From NCBI GenBank assembly GCA_965204235.1, contig OZ241979.1:3472001-3536000 (forward strand): a stretch of DNA of 64,000 bases, given 5' to 3'. Of the stretch, positions 15,196 through 23,347 are shown piece by piece. The translations under genes were made by a program, and so were the position numbers. The notes beneath the pieces are model-generated. The model was not told the origin of the DNA. It made no database searches and saw only the letters and a program-made list of their open reading frames with translations. Each line of letters starts with the position of its first letter. Positions within the stretch are counted from its first letter, which is position 1. Source of the stretch: JAJDTQ01 sp965204235 (GTDB lineage Bacteria > Desulfobacterota > Binatia > UBA9968 > JAJDTQ01).

Positions 15196-16529
15196 GCGTC
15201 GCCCTCGAACATTCTCTCTATCTCGCGTCTGCCCATGCGGTCGAAGTCGTCCGGGACCTTGATTTGTGGTGACATGGAACCAAGGCGCGAAAAGCCGGGA
15301 AGGAACAGCGTGGCCGGAAACGCAATCCGGTCCGTGGCGCCAAGTTTCGTCAGACTACGCCGGCGCACCTTGCCGTTGTTATCCAGGATGTTGATCTCCT
15401 TGTCCTGGTGAAGGGCGAGGATGATCTCATCGAGGTCCGAGAATCGGGCAGCGGTTTTATTTGCGAACGTATGCCTCACTGCGTCAACGGTGACAGGTTC
15501 GTCGCAGGCAAGACTGAACAGTTTGTCAGGCATGGAGGAGAGAAGCTGTTCATGCATCTGCTCCTTATCGATTTTCCCGAAGCGGAACAGCGGCAGTGTG
15601 CGGGATTCCAGCGCCTCCCACCCCAGCATCTGGAAATCTCCGGTACCGTAGTGATCGAATGTGTTGGTGGCGTTCCAATGACACTGGATCATCACGTCGC
15701 GTGCAGTAGGGTGTCTTGACAGGTGGAGGAACCACAGGGCTCGTCGTGACTTTTCCGGTCGAATGAAGAACGGTGTGTCATAAATCGCCTGCGTTCCGGA
15801 GCGAATGTGCTCCCGCAACACCCGTTGCACGAGTGCCCTTCCACCGTCACCGTTCCGGGATGCAATCATGTCGCGTATCTTTTTTTCCGTGAGTTCGAGA
15901 GGAGCGACCCCGTTGATGAACGCAGGCCTCTCATCGAGAAAACGGATGAGCGCATCCGCCGCAAAGGTCAGGATGACTTCCGCCGTCGGCAATTTCTGGA
16001 AGATCCTGGCAACAAGATTCAACGCCACTTGCCCATACCCTGTCTGATCCAGAAGAAAGATCGAACGTCCTGCTCGTGGTTGGCGGCGTCGAATTTCGGC
16101 AACGATGTCGTCCACCGCTTCCGCAAACGGGCTATTGCGAACAATGATTCTTTCCCCGTCCACATGGTGGCCGCGTTCCTGCAGGACTTTCCGAAGGTGG
16201 TCCGTATGAGCCGGCTTCACATCGACGAAGTAGTACTTGCAATCGAAATTCAGGGGTTTGCGGCGACCCCGACCCAGCCTTTCCCTTGCCTTGTCGGATT
16301 CCTCGAGCATGATCAGGGGCGTGCCGGACACCGTCTCGTTTCCATCCAGAAACGTACCGCCACCGGCGAAACCATCGACGAGGTCGAGCCTGAATTCTTC
16401 GCGAGCAAAGTTTTGTCCCAACCGGTCGAAATAGGCGCGAAGGTAGCTGCGCAAGACGGCGAGCTTGGCCTTGCCATGCTCCTCGATCGGAGGAGGGTCT
16501 TCGTCAGGATGCCACTTGAAGGGGTCCAT
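15192..16529 (-). CDS. tcmP: Three-Cys-motif partner protein TcmP
   Basis: I place the start at the ATG at 16529, which has GGAGGAA just upstream; 445 aa. The N-terminus (MDPFKWHPDEDPPPIEEHGK) and the segment LDLVDGFAGGGTF near residue 48, similar to a nucleotide or SAM-binding loop, match TcmP, a family named for its linkage to three-Cys-motif proteins. The partner, a DUF5131 protein with a Cx6CxxC motif, is encoded directly upstream and overlaps by 26 bp. The biochemical activity of TcmP is unknown; repeated occurrence in phages and islands suggests nucleic-acid modification or defence. Stop overlaps the PIN gene start. Confidence 0.8.
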   Translation of the reverse strand: MDPFKWHPDEDPPPIEEHGKAKLAVLRSYLRAYFDRLGQNFAREEFRLDLVDGFAGGGTFLDGNETVSGTPLIMLEESDKARERLGRGRRKPLNFDCKYYFVDVKPAHTDHLRKVLQERGHHVDGERIIVRNSPFAEAVDDIVAEIRRRQPRAGRSIFLLDQTGYGQVALNLVARIFQKLPTAEVILTFAADALIRFLDERPAFINGVAPLELTEKKIRDMIASRNGDGGRALVQRVLREHIRSGTQAIYDTPFFIRPEKSRRALWFLHLSRHPTARDVMIQCHWNATNTFDHYGTGDFQMLGWEALESRTLPLFRFGKIDKEQMHEQLLSSMPDKLFSLACDEPVTVDAVRHTFANKTAARFSDLDEIILALHQDKEINILDNNGKVRRRSLTKLGATDRIAFPATLFLPGFSRLGSMSPQIKVPDDFDRMGRREIERMFEGDA

Positions 16530-17268
16530 GTTTCCTCCAGATCTTCGGACCGGAAGGCATAGCGTTGTGCTCCACTCCGTCAAGTAGCCGTCCGCCTGCC
16601 TTCGGCGTCAGGCCGCCCCATTGTTTGAAGAAAAAATCGACTCCTGCCCGTTGGCAATTGTCCCTGATGTCCAAAACCCAGCGCCTCTTCATGGGACGCG
16701 CCTTCGGACCGCTTTCGCCGCCCACGATGACCCAGGAGATCCCCTGGAGGTCAATCGCGCCTACGGGGCCGAGAAGCGGTTCGATGGAAAGAAAACGGAC
16801 CGCCACCGGAGCTTTCCGAAGGTGTCGGATCCTGGCGGTCGCCACGTGGTCCTCAACGGAAACCCCGCACCAGATGTGCTGAGGGGCTACGGTCTGGCGG
16901 TATCTGCGTAGGAGATAATTCTTCATCAACGAGCTTCGCTTGGTGAGCACCTGGAAGACATGATGGTCGGCGGCCTCCATCGTGTCGAAGACCTTGTCAA
17001 TGAACTCTACCGGAATATCCTTGTGAAAGAGATCGCTCATGGAGTTGACGAAAATCCTCCTGGGCCGCTTCCATGAAAGCGGCTGGGAGAGTCGTTCCGG
17101 GCGGAGCCGCAGTGTGAATCCCTGCTCGAACGGATGTCCGGGAATGCCGCGAAATCGTTCGGCAAAGCGCGCGGCGTAACAACGGTCGCAACCTCGCGTC
17201 AGTCTTGTACAACCCGTCACGGGATTCCAGGTTGCGTCCGTCCACTCGATTGCGGTTTTGTCACTCAC
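16504..17268 (-). CDS. DUF5131 / phage Gp37-Gp68 family three-Cys-motif protein
   Basis: GTG start at 17268; 254 aa. The N-terminus has IEWTDATWNPVTGC followed by a Cx6CxxC cluster (Cys20, Cys27, Cys30; GCTRLTRGCDRCYA), the defining motif of phage Gp37/Gp68 (DUF5131) proteins, which resembles an iron-sulfur site of radical-SAM type. Other family features are FVNSMSDLFH, FQVLTKR, WCGVSVE, VIVGGESG and FFKQWGG. It is the first gene of a three-gene overlapping minus-strand cassette with tcmP and a PIN nuclease. Reaction unknown. Confidence 0.87.
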   Translation of the reverse strand: MSDKTAIEWTDATWNPVTGCTRLTRGCDRCYAARFAERFRGIPGHPFEQGFTLRLRPERLSQPLSWKRPRRIFVNSMSDLFHKDIPVEFIDKVFDTMEAADHHVFQVLTKRSSLMKNYLLRRYRQTVAPQHIWCGVSVEDHVATARIRHLRKAPVAVRFLSIEPLLGPVGAIDLQGISWVIVGGESGPKARPMKRRWVLDIRDNCQRAGVDFFFKQWGGLTPKAGGRLLDGVEHNAMPSGPKIWRKHGPLQVAS

Positions 17269-17530
17269 CTGACCACGGTTCCCCTTTGTTGTCGATCCTG
17301 CGACTGGCGAGGCCTGTCAGGCCTATCTCTCAACTCATCCTGCAGGCTACCTGGCCTAGCACGATTTCTGCAATAGAGGACCTCCAATTTATTACCGCTT
17401 GCAAGAGGATAATGGTAGCGAAAAGGGGCTCTTCCGGTTTTGTGTGGGTAAGGTAGGATGGAAAGGGATCACGCCGTCATTGCTCCGCGGACGGCATGGT
17501 CGGAATGGGAGGGAAGCGGACCTCATCGCA

Positions 17531-17571
17531 TGCGTTGGAGTGTCACAACCCACACGAATTCCTGAAGCGCC
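17531..17571 (+). repeat. Short degenerate repeat shared with 48353-48395
   Basis: TGCGTTGGAGTGT and CCTGAAGCGCC with the bases between them match a segment 5' of the Fic gene at about 33 of 41 positions. The surrounding stretch 17269-17631 otherwise holds no convincing gene, only low-quality open frames; it is the boundary between the DUF5131 island and the transglycosylase gene. Confidence 0.3.
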
Positions 17572-17631
17572 GATTCTTCCAGTCAGGGCGTCTATGGTGC
17601 GCTGGACGTACGGCGTCTCGACGACCCTCGG

Positions 17632-17877
17632 ATGGTGGTATGGCTCATGGAGGCGCAACTGCACGCCAGACCCGAGGGGCGCAGCGCGTTGTCTTCGCTG
17701 AACGACCCCCTCAGCCTCTTTCCGTTCCGCCTCGACCGCGTCGGCTGCCGGCAGGCGCTGTCCCTGTCCGACCGGCTGGAGTTGTTCCCGGATGGCTCCG
17801 GGGACGAGATGATCGGGCTGCGCAGCACATACACCCCTCTTTACGCCCATAAGGACCGGAGCGTCGATAAAAGTTGA
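17632..17877 (+). CDS. Hypothetical 81-aa protein (doubtful)
   Basis: An ATG frame of 81 codons (MVVWLMEAQLHARPEGRSAL at the start, PLYAHKDRSVDKS at the end) with no hydrophobic segment and no motif I recognise. GGATGGTGGT precedes it but is not a good ribosome binding site. It might be the decayed 3' end of a larger gene. The stop codon overlaps the -35 box of the promoter for the following gene. Real coding status is uncertain. Confidence 0.25.
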   Translation: MVVWLMEAQLHARPEGRSALSSLNDPLSLFPFRLDRVGCRQALSLSDRLELFPDGSGDEMIGLRSTYTPLYAHKDRSVDKS

Positions 17878-17902
17878 CATAGCGGCTCAGATGCTGTAAG
17901 GT
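17874..17902 (+). promoter_or_regulatory. Candidate sigma-70 promoter for the lytic transglycosylase gene
   Basis: A consensus -35 box TTGACA (17874-17879) is followed after 17 bp by TAAGGT (17897-17902), a weak -10 box. The ATG of the transglycosylase is 29 bp downstream of the -10. Confidence 0.5.
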
Positions 17903-17931
17903 AACCACAAGATTTCGTTGACAGATCCCGC

Positions 17932-19341
17932 ATGGTACGCAGACTTGTCCCCATCGCCGGCCTGCTGGTCTTCCTCTTCAGCGGGTTTGCAACGGCTCCG
18001 TCGTTGCTTGCAAGCGGCCCCGTTGCCCCGGCAGCCGACCCGTTCATCGTTCCTCCCGGCCTGGAGCCGGCGGTGGAGTTCTGGAAGCGGATCTTCCTCC
18101 GTTACGACTCCTCGCAACTGGTGTTCTTCGACCCGCGGGACTTCTCGAAGATACACGAGGTGGTGAAGGTCGGGCCGTACGCCAACGCACGCAAGGTGTT
18201 CCGTTCCGTACGGCGCCGGATCACGCGGCGGGGCGTCCCGTCCCACCGGATCCGGATGCAGCGGGGGATAAGCGACTCCTTCGTGGCCGGGGTGCGGCGG
18301 TCGGGCCGTTACATGGCCCACATGCGCAAGGTCTTCTCCGCTCGCGGACTGCCGGAAGAGTTGGCCTACCTGCCGCTGGTGGAGTCCTCGTTCCGGAACG
18401 ACGCGCGTTCGTTCCGCGGGGCCGTGGGCATGTGGCAGTTCATGCCCGGCACCGGGCGAAGGTACATGCGGGTCACGCGGCACCTGGACGAACGAAGGGA
18501 CCCCATGGAAGCGACCCGGGCGGCCGCCCGCCTGCTGCAGGAGAACTACCGGCAGCTCGGGACCTGGCCGCTGGCGGTCACCGCCTACAACCACGGACGC
18601 AACGGCATGAAGAGGGCGGTGCGCCAAGTGGGATCCCGGGACATCGTCAAGATCATCCGCCGCTACCGCGGACGCAGCTTCAAGTTCGCGTCGAAGAACT
18701 TCTACGCGGAGTTCCTCGCCGCGGTGCACGTCATGCGGGAAGTCGAGCGGCATCTGCCGGGGGTCCGGTACGACCCGCTGCTGCATCTCGAAGAGATCCG
18801 CCTCGCCAGGGGCGTCGCGGTCTCCTCGCTGCTGCGCCGCAGCAAGGTGTCCCGGGCGGAGCTGCTCGAATGGAACCCGGCCTTGAGCCGCCGCGCCCGG
18901 TGGATCCCGGAAGGTTACCGGCTGAAGGCCCCGCAACTGCAAAGCCAACGGCTCCGCAGGGCGTTGGCGGGCATGAAGTCCGCGCCCGCGTTCCCTTACC
19001 ACGTGGTTGCCAGGGGCGAGACGCTTTCCCTCATCGCAAAGGCCTACGGCGCGTCCATGTACGACATCCAGGCGGTCAACGGAGTGGCGAACATCCACCG
19101 GCTGCGAGCGGGACAGCGGCTCCGGATCCCGAAGGGCAAGTCGGTCCGCAACGGCAAACCGAGGACGGCGTCGACGCGCAGACCGAGGGCCTACCATCGC
19201 GTGCGCCGGGGCGAGACCCTCTCGACCATCGCCGGCCGCTACCGGGTGTCGGTGGCCGCCCTCCAACGAGCCAACAAGATCTCGAACGTCCACCGGATCC
19301 GGGTGGGCCAGCGCCTCCGCATACCCGGGACCCGCTCCTGA
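17932..19341 (+). CDS. Membrane-associated lytic transglycosylase with two LysM domains (MltD-like)
   Basis: The 469-aa protein has a signal peptide (LVPIAGLLVFLFSGFATA). A lytic transglycosylase catalytic domain spans about residues 130-250, with the catalytic Glu151 in PLVESSF, then GMWQFMPGT and TAYNHG. Two C-terminal LysM repeats (about 356-400 and 421-465) bind peptidoglycan. It should cleave the MurNAc-GlcNAc bond with formation of 1,6-anhydro ends in the periplasm, for cell-wall remodelling. The linker region between catalytic and LysM domains is Arg-rich. MltD usually has a lipobox; none is evident here, so it may be soluble periplasmic. Confidence 0.9.
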   Translation: MVRRLVPIAGLLVFLFSGFATAPSLLASGPVAPAADPFIVPPGLEPAVEFWKRIFLRYDSSQLVFFDPRDFSKIHEVVKVGPYANARKVFRSVRRRITRRGVPSHRIRMQRGISDSFVAGVRRSGRYMAHMRKVFSARGLPEELAYLPLVESSFRNDARSFRGAVGMWQFMPGTGRRYMRVTRHLDERRDPMEATRAAARLLQENYRQLGTWPLAVTAYNHGRNGMKRAVRQVGSRDIVKIIRRYRGRSFKFASKNFYAEFLAAVHVMREVERHLPGVRYDPLLHLEEIRLARGVAVSSLLRRSKVSRAELLEWNPALSRRARWIPEGYRLKAPQLQSQRLRRALAGMKSAPAFPYHVVARGETLSLIAKAYGASMYDIQAVNGVANIHRLRAGQRLRIPKGKSVRNGKPRTASTRRPRAYHRVRRGETLSTIAGRYRVSVAALQRANKISNVHRIRVGQRLRIPGTRS

Positions 19342-19342
19342 C

Positions 19343-19447
19343 CCCCGTCGGGGACCCCGGGACGCCAGGGCTTCCCCCGGCTGGCCGCGAGGTCGCCGTT
19401 CCCCAAGGTCCCCGTCGGGGACCCCGGGACGCTAGGGCTTCCCCCGG
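19343..19447 (+). repeat. 38-bp direct repeat pair upstream of the CcsA-like gene
   Basis: CCCCGTCGGGGACCCCGGGA and the 18 bases after it occur at 19343-19380 and again at 19410-19447 with a single mismatch, separated by 29 bp. Each copy contains the self-complementary segments CCCCGTCGGGG and CCCCGGG, so each could fold. The repeats fill the gap between the transglycosylase stop and the next promoter. Confidence 0.85.
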
Positions 19448-19455
19448 GGATGGGA

Positions 19456-19461
19456 TATAAT
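19456..19461 (+). promoter_or_regulatory. Candidate -10 box directly before the CcsA-like gene
   Basis: A perfect TATAAT lies 11 bp before the ATG at 19473, which would give a leader of only a few bases. No Shine-Dalgarno sequence is present between them and no good -35 box is seen, so a near-leaderless transcript is possible. Confidence 0.4.
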
Positions 19462-19472
19462 GTCCCCGACTC

Positions 19473-20294
19473 ATGCACGAGAGCCTTCAGTCGGCCGTGG
19501 CCGGATCCTACCTCCTGGCCACGGGCGCGTTCATCCTCTACCTGTTCTCCCCGCGGGAGGCCTTCTCCCGTGCGGGCCAGGGTCTGCTGCTGGCGGGCTT
19601 CATCGGCCACGCGGCAAGGTTCGCGCTGCTCTTCCATGACGCGGGCTTCCCGGCCCTCGCCCAGACGCCGGCCACCCAGTCCTTCTACGGCTGGTTGATG
19701 GTGGGCGTGTACCTTACCGTACAGCTCAATTATCGGCTTCCGATCCTGGGGTGCTTCGTCGCGCCCGTGGCCTTCCTCATGGCCCTGAGGTCCGTGGCCC
19801 TGGGGGATCCCGGTCTGGAAACGCCGCCGGCGTTGCTGACCCATTGGCTGCCGCTGCACGTGACCCTGGCGTTGCTGGGAAACGCGGTGTTCGCCCTGGC
19901 CTTCGCGGTGAGCGTCGTCTATCTGCTGCTCCGGCGCCAACTCAAGAACAAGAGGGTGGCGGGTTGGAGCCGGGCCCTGCCCGCCCTGGAGACCCTCGAC
20001 CGCCTCAACAAGGTCTTCCTCGTCTGGGGCTTCCCGTTCATGACCCTGGGCATCCTTACGGGCAGCGTGTGGGCGCATGCGCATTGGGGGACCTGGTGGT
20101 CCTGGGACCCGCGCCAGATCACCTCCGCGTTGACCTGGTCGCTGTACGGGATACTGCTCCACGGTCGTCTGACCGCAGGCTGGCGGGGCAGGAAGGCCGC
20201 GGTCTGGACCATCACGGGTTTCCTGATCGTCCTGGGCTACTTCCTCTGGGGGGACGCGCTGTTCCCGAGCCGCCACGGAGGCCGCTTTGAGTGA
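19473..20294 (+). CDS. Cytochrome c biogenesis protein CcsA/HemX-like
   Basis: The 273-aa integral membrane protein has about eight hydrophobic helices and the tryptophan-rich motif WGTWWSWDPRQ near residue 208, the WWD-type haem-handling domain of CcsA/CcmC proteins. Such genes beside hemA are often annotated hemX or ccsA and act in haem delivery for c-type cytochrome maturation. It overlaps hemA by 8 bp, so the two are co-translated. Cytochromes c are encoded nearby (24651, 29264). Confidence 0.85.
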   Translation: MHESLQSAVAGSYLLATGAFILYLFSPREAFSRAGQGLLLAGFIGHAARFALLFHDAGFPALAQTPATQSFYGWLMVGVYLTVQLNYRLPILGCFVAPVAFLMALRSVALGDPGLETPPALLTHWLPLHVTLALLGNAVFALAFAVSVVYLLLRRQLKNKRVAGWSRALPALETLDRLNKVFLVWGFPFMTLGILTGSVWAHAHWGTWWSWDPRQITSALTWSLYGILLHGRLTAGWRGRKAAVWTITGFLIVLGYFLWGDALFPSRHGGRFE

Positions 20295-21591
20295 GCCGGG
20301 ACGACAGATACTCGTGGTCGGCCTGAACCACCGTACCGCGCCCGTGGAAGTCCGCGAGCAACTCGCGTTCCCCTCCGACCGGCTCGACGGCTCCCTCCGG
20401 GAGCTCATGGCGCTTCCCTCCGTGGACGAAGGCGTGATCCTGTCCACTTGCAACCGGGTGGAGGTGGTGGCGGTGGCCCGGGACGGCCCCGCGGGCTTTG
20501 CGGAGATCGGGGGCTTCCTCGAGAGCCGCCCCGGCGTCCGCCTGGACCCCGCGGGGGACCAACTCTACCACCACGCCCGCAAGAACGCGGTGCGGCACCT
20601 CTTCCGCGTGGCCTCGAGCCTGGACTCCATGGTGGTGGGCGAGCCCCAGATACTCGGCCAACTGAAGGAGCACTACTCCATCGCCAGGCGGGCCGGCGCC
20701 GTCGGCAGCGTCCTGCACCGTCTCTTCGACCGATCCTTTTCCGTGGCGAAACGGGTGCGGCAGGGGACGGGCATCGCCAACCGGCCCGTTTCCGTCGGCT
20801 CCGTGGCGGTGGACCTGGCCAGGCGGATCTTCGACGACCTGGGGGAGAAGACGGTGATGGTCATCGGGTCCGGCGCCATGGGCGAGTCGCTGGTGCGGCA
20901 CTTGGTGGAGAACGGCGTGCGGGGTCTGATGATCACCAACCGCACCTTCGAGACGGCCGTGGAGTTGGCGGACCGTTTCGGGGCCAGCCCCATCCGTTTC
21001 GAGGACTACGCCCGCTACCTCACGCTTGCCGACGTGGTCATCGGCTCGGTGGAATCGGAGGGGGCGCTGATCACCCGTGACATGGCCGCGGAAGTGTTGC
21101 GGGAGCGGAAGCAGGGCAACCTGTTCCTCATCGACCTGGGCATGCCCAGGAACTTCGACCCCCTCATCGACGGCCTGGACAACGTGTACCTGTACCACAT
21201 CGACGACCTGGCCGACGTGGCCCGGGAGAACCTCAAGGGGAGGGAAAGCGAGGCCGACAAGGGGGAGCTCATCGTGGACCGGGAGGTGGAGACGTTCTAC
21301 CGGTGGCTCACGTCCCTGGAGCGGGTCCCCACCATCATCGCCTTGAAGCAGAGGTTCGAGGAGATCCGCCAGGGCGAGTTGCGGAAGTCCCTGGAGTCGA
21401 ACCTCAAGGACGTTTCCGAGCGGGAGCGCAAGGCCATCGAGGACCTGACCGCGGCCATGATCAGCAAGATCCTCCACGGGCCGCTGACCCGGCTCAAGGA
21501 GGGTCCCGGGGAGGACGCCGCCTACCACGATGCCGTAAGGGCGCTCTTCGACCTGGACCAGGAGACGGACCCGGGGCGGGGCGACCCTTGA
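20287..21591 (+). CDS. hemA: Glutamyl-tRNA reductase
   Basis: The 434-aa enzyme converts Glu-tRNA(Glu) to glutamate-1-semialdehyde with NADPH, the first step of C5 haem synthesis. Diagnostic motifs are GLNHRTAPVEVREQL at the N-terminus, the nucleophile Cys55 in LSTCNRVEV, and FRVASSLDSMVVGEPQILGQ. An NADPH-binding VIGSGAMGE follows near residue 198. It starts with TTG at 20287, with GGAGG five bases upstream; the nearby GTG is out of frame. First of four haem genes in sequence. GSA aminomutase (hemL) is not in the window. Confidence 0.95.
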   Translation: MSEPGRQILVVGLNHRTAPVEVREQLAFPSDRLDGSLRELMALPSVDEGVILSTCNRVEVVAVARDGPAGFAEIGGFLESRPGVRLDPAGDQLYHHARKNAVRHLFRVASSLDSMVVGEPQILGQLKEHYSIARRAGAVGSVLHRLFDRSFSVAKRVRQGTGIANRPVSVGSVAVDLARRIFDDLGEKTVMVIGSGAMGESLVRHLVENGVRGLMITNRTFETAVELADRFGASPIRFEDYARYLTLADVVIGSVESEGALITRDMAAEVLRERKQGNLFLIDLGMPRNFDPLIDGLDNVYLYHIDDLADVARENLKGRESEADKGELIVDREVETFYRWLTSLERVPTIIALKQRFEEIRQGELRKSLESNLKDVSERERKAIEDLTAAMISKILHGPLTRLKEGPGEDAAYHDAVRALFDLDQETDPGRGDP

Positions 21592-21595
21592 ACGG

Positions 21596-22516
21596 ATGAC
21601 GTCCATGGACCGGATCCGCATCGGGACGCGGCGGAGCGCGTTGGCGCTGGCCCAGGCGCAATGGGTCCGGGGCCGCATGCAGCGCCGATACCCGCGGCTG
21701 GAGGTGGAGGTGGTGCCCATTCGCACCAGCGGCGACCGGTTCCGGGACGTCCCCATCGACCGGATCGGGGCCAAGGGGGTCTTCATCAAGGAGATCGAGG
21801 ACGCGCTCCTGGAAGGCGGCATCGACGTCGCGGTGCACTCCATGAAGGACCTGCCCACCGAGGTCCCCGAAGGCTTGGCCATCGCCGCGGTGCCGGAGCG
21901 CGAGGACCCGAGGGACGTGCTGATCAGCCGTGTGGCCCGGCGCCTCTCGGAACTGCCGGCCGGCGCCCGTGTGGGCACCGGCAGCCTCAGGCGGCAGGCC
22001 CAGGTGCTGCACCACCGCCCGGACTTGGCGGTGGTGCCCATACGGGGAAACGTGGACACGCGGATGGCCAGGCTCGACGACGGCGAGGTGGACGCCCTGG
22101 TCCTCGCCCTGGCGGGGATCAAGCGTCTGGGCCGGGAGCGCGACGCGACCCAGCCGTTGCCCTCCGAGACCTGGCTGGGCGCCGTTGCCCAGGGCGCCCT
22201 GGGCCTGGAGACCCGGCGCGGTGACGCGGAGCGGCTGGGTTTCCTGAACCACGAGCCGTCGGCGCTGGAGGTGGAGTCCGAGCGGGCGTTCCTGAGGCGC
22301 CTGGAGGGGGGATGCCAGGCGCCCGTGGGGGCGCGGGCGGTGGCGGCCCGGGACCGGATCGCGCTTTCGGGCATGGTGGCGGACCGCTCCGGCAGGCGGA
22401 TCTTCCGAGGGGACATATCGGGCGCGCGCGCGGATGCGGCCGCCCTGGGGACCCGGCTCGCCGAGAGGCTGCTGGAGGAAGGGGCGGGCGCGGTGCTGAG
22501 GGAGTCCCGGGCATGA
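21596..22516 (+). CDS. hemC: Porphobilinogen deaminase (hydroxymethylbilane synthase)
   Basis: The 306-aa enzyme polymerises four porphobilinogens. Motifs include IGTRRSALALAQAQ, GAKGVFIKEIEDALL, DVAVHSMKDLPTE and GTGSLRRQAQ; Cys240 in EGGCQAPVGA carries the dipyrromethane cofactor. The start could be the ATG at 21596 or the one at 21605; neither has a good ribosome binding site, and translational coupling to hemA (stop at 21591) is likely. The 3' end overlaps hemD by ATGA. Confidence 0.95.
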   Translation: MTSMDRIRIGTRRSALALAQAQWVRGRMQRRYPRLEVEVVPIRTSGDRFRDVPIDRIGAKGVFIKEIEDALLEGGIDVAVHSMKDLPTEVPEGLAIAAVPEREDPRDVLISRVARRLSELPAGARVGTGSLRRQAQVLHHRPDLAVVPIRGNVDTRMARLDDGEVDALVLALAGIKRLGRERDATQPLPSETWLGAVAQGALGLETRRGDAERLGFLNHEPSALEVESERAFLRRLEGGCQAPVGARAVAARDRIALSGMVADRSGRRIFRGDISGARADAAALGTRLAERLLEEGAGAVLRESRA

Positions 22517-23334
22517 CCGATGCGGCCGCGCCGACCGCGGGGGAGTCCGGCGGCGCCCCGTTGTCCGGTCAGCGGGTGCTGGTCACGCGGCCGCGCGAGC
22601 AGGCCGCCGCCCTGGTGGAAGGCCTGGAATCCCTGGGGGCCCGGACCGTGGCGTTCCCCACGGTGGAGATCCTGCCGCCGGAGTCCGGCGGCGCCCTTGA
22701 CGAGGCCGTCCGCAGCCTGCCCGGGCAGGACTGGGCGGTCTTTACCAGCGCCAACGGCGTGCGCTACTTCGCGGCGCGCTGCGAGGCCCTCGGCCGCATG
22801 GAAGACCTGGGGCGTCTCGACATCGCCGCCATCGGCCCGCAGACCGCCCGGTCGCTGGCGGATCGGGGCCTTTCGGTGAGGCTGGTGCCCGAGGAGTACC
22901 GCGCCGAGGGCATACTGGCGGCCCTGGGCCCGGAACGGGTCCGCGGCCGCCGGTTCCTGCTCGCGCGGGTGGCGGGAGCCCGGGACGTGCTCCCCGAGAC
23001 CCTGCGCGAATGGGGCGCGCGGGTGGAGGTGGTGGAGGCCTATCGAAACGAGCCGGTGCGGGCCGGCGCCCGACGGCTGGCGGAGATCCTGGGGCGGGTG
23101 GACTGGGTGACGTTCACCAGCCCGAGCACCGTGAACGCGTTCCTGGACCTGCTCGAAGCCGGGCGCGCAGCCTTCCCGGCCGCGGGGGTCCGGGTGGCCT
23201 GCATCGGTCCGGTCACCGGGGACGCGGCCCGCGGGCGCGGCTTGAGCGTGGACGCGGCGGCCCGGGAATACACCGTGCCGGGCCTGATCCGGGCCCTGGT
23301 GGAGGGCGTCCGGGCGCGGGACGCCCGTTCGTAA
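22513..23334 (+). CDS. hemD: Uroporphyrinogen-III synthase
   Basis: Start chosen at the ATG at 22513, overlapping the hemC stop (ATGA), giving 273 aa; the frame is open upstream but inside hemC. Typical features are GQRVLVTRPREQAAALV near the N-terminus, the central VFTSANGVRYF, and TFTSPSTVNAFLDLL in the second domain, the two Rossmann-like lobes of HemD. It cyclises hydroxymethylbilane with inversion of ring D. Some relatives have SUMT fused to HemD; this one is stand-alone. Confidence 0.9.
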   Translation: MTDAAAPTAGESGGAPLSGQRVLVTRPREQAAALVEGLESLGARTVAFPTVEILPPESGGALDEAVRSLPGQDWAVFTSANGVRYFAARCEALGRMEDLGRLDIAAIGPQTARSLADRGLSVRLVPEEYRAEGILAALGPERVRGRRFLLARVAGARDVLPETLREWGARVEVVEAYRNEPVRAGARRLAEILGRVDWVTFTSPSTVNAFLDLLEAGRAAFPAAGVRVACIGPVTGDAARGRGLSVDAAAREYTVPGLIRALVEGVRARDARS

Positions 23335-23347
23335 CCGGGAGGGACCC

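Noticed and set aside
17392..17880. 162-aa minus-strand frame in the gap before the transglycosylase
   Set aside because: No motif, low-complexity Arg/Gln content and no ribosome site; the opposite-strand 81-aa frame is only marginally better.
19343..19447. Intrinsic terminator of the transglycosylase gene
   Set aside because: The repeats are self-complementary, but no T-run follows, so only the repeat is reported.
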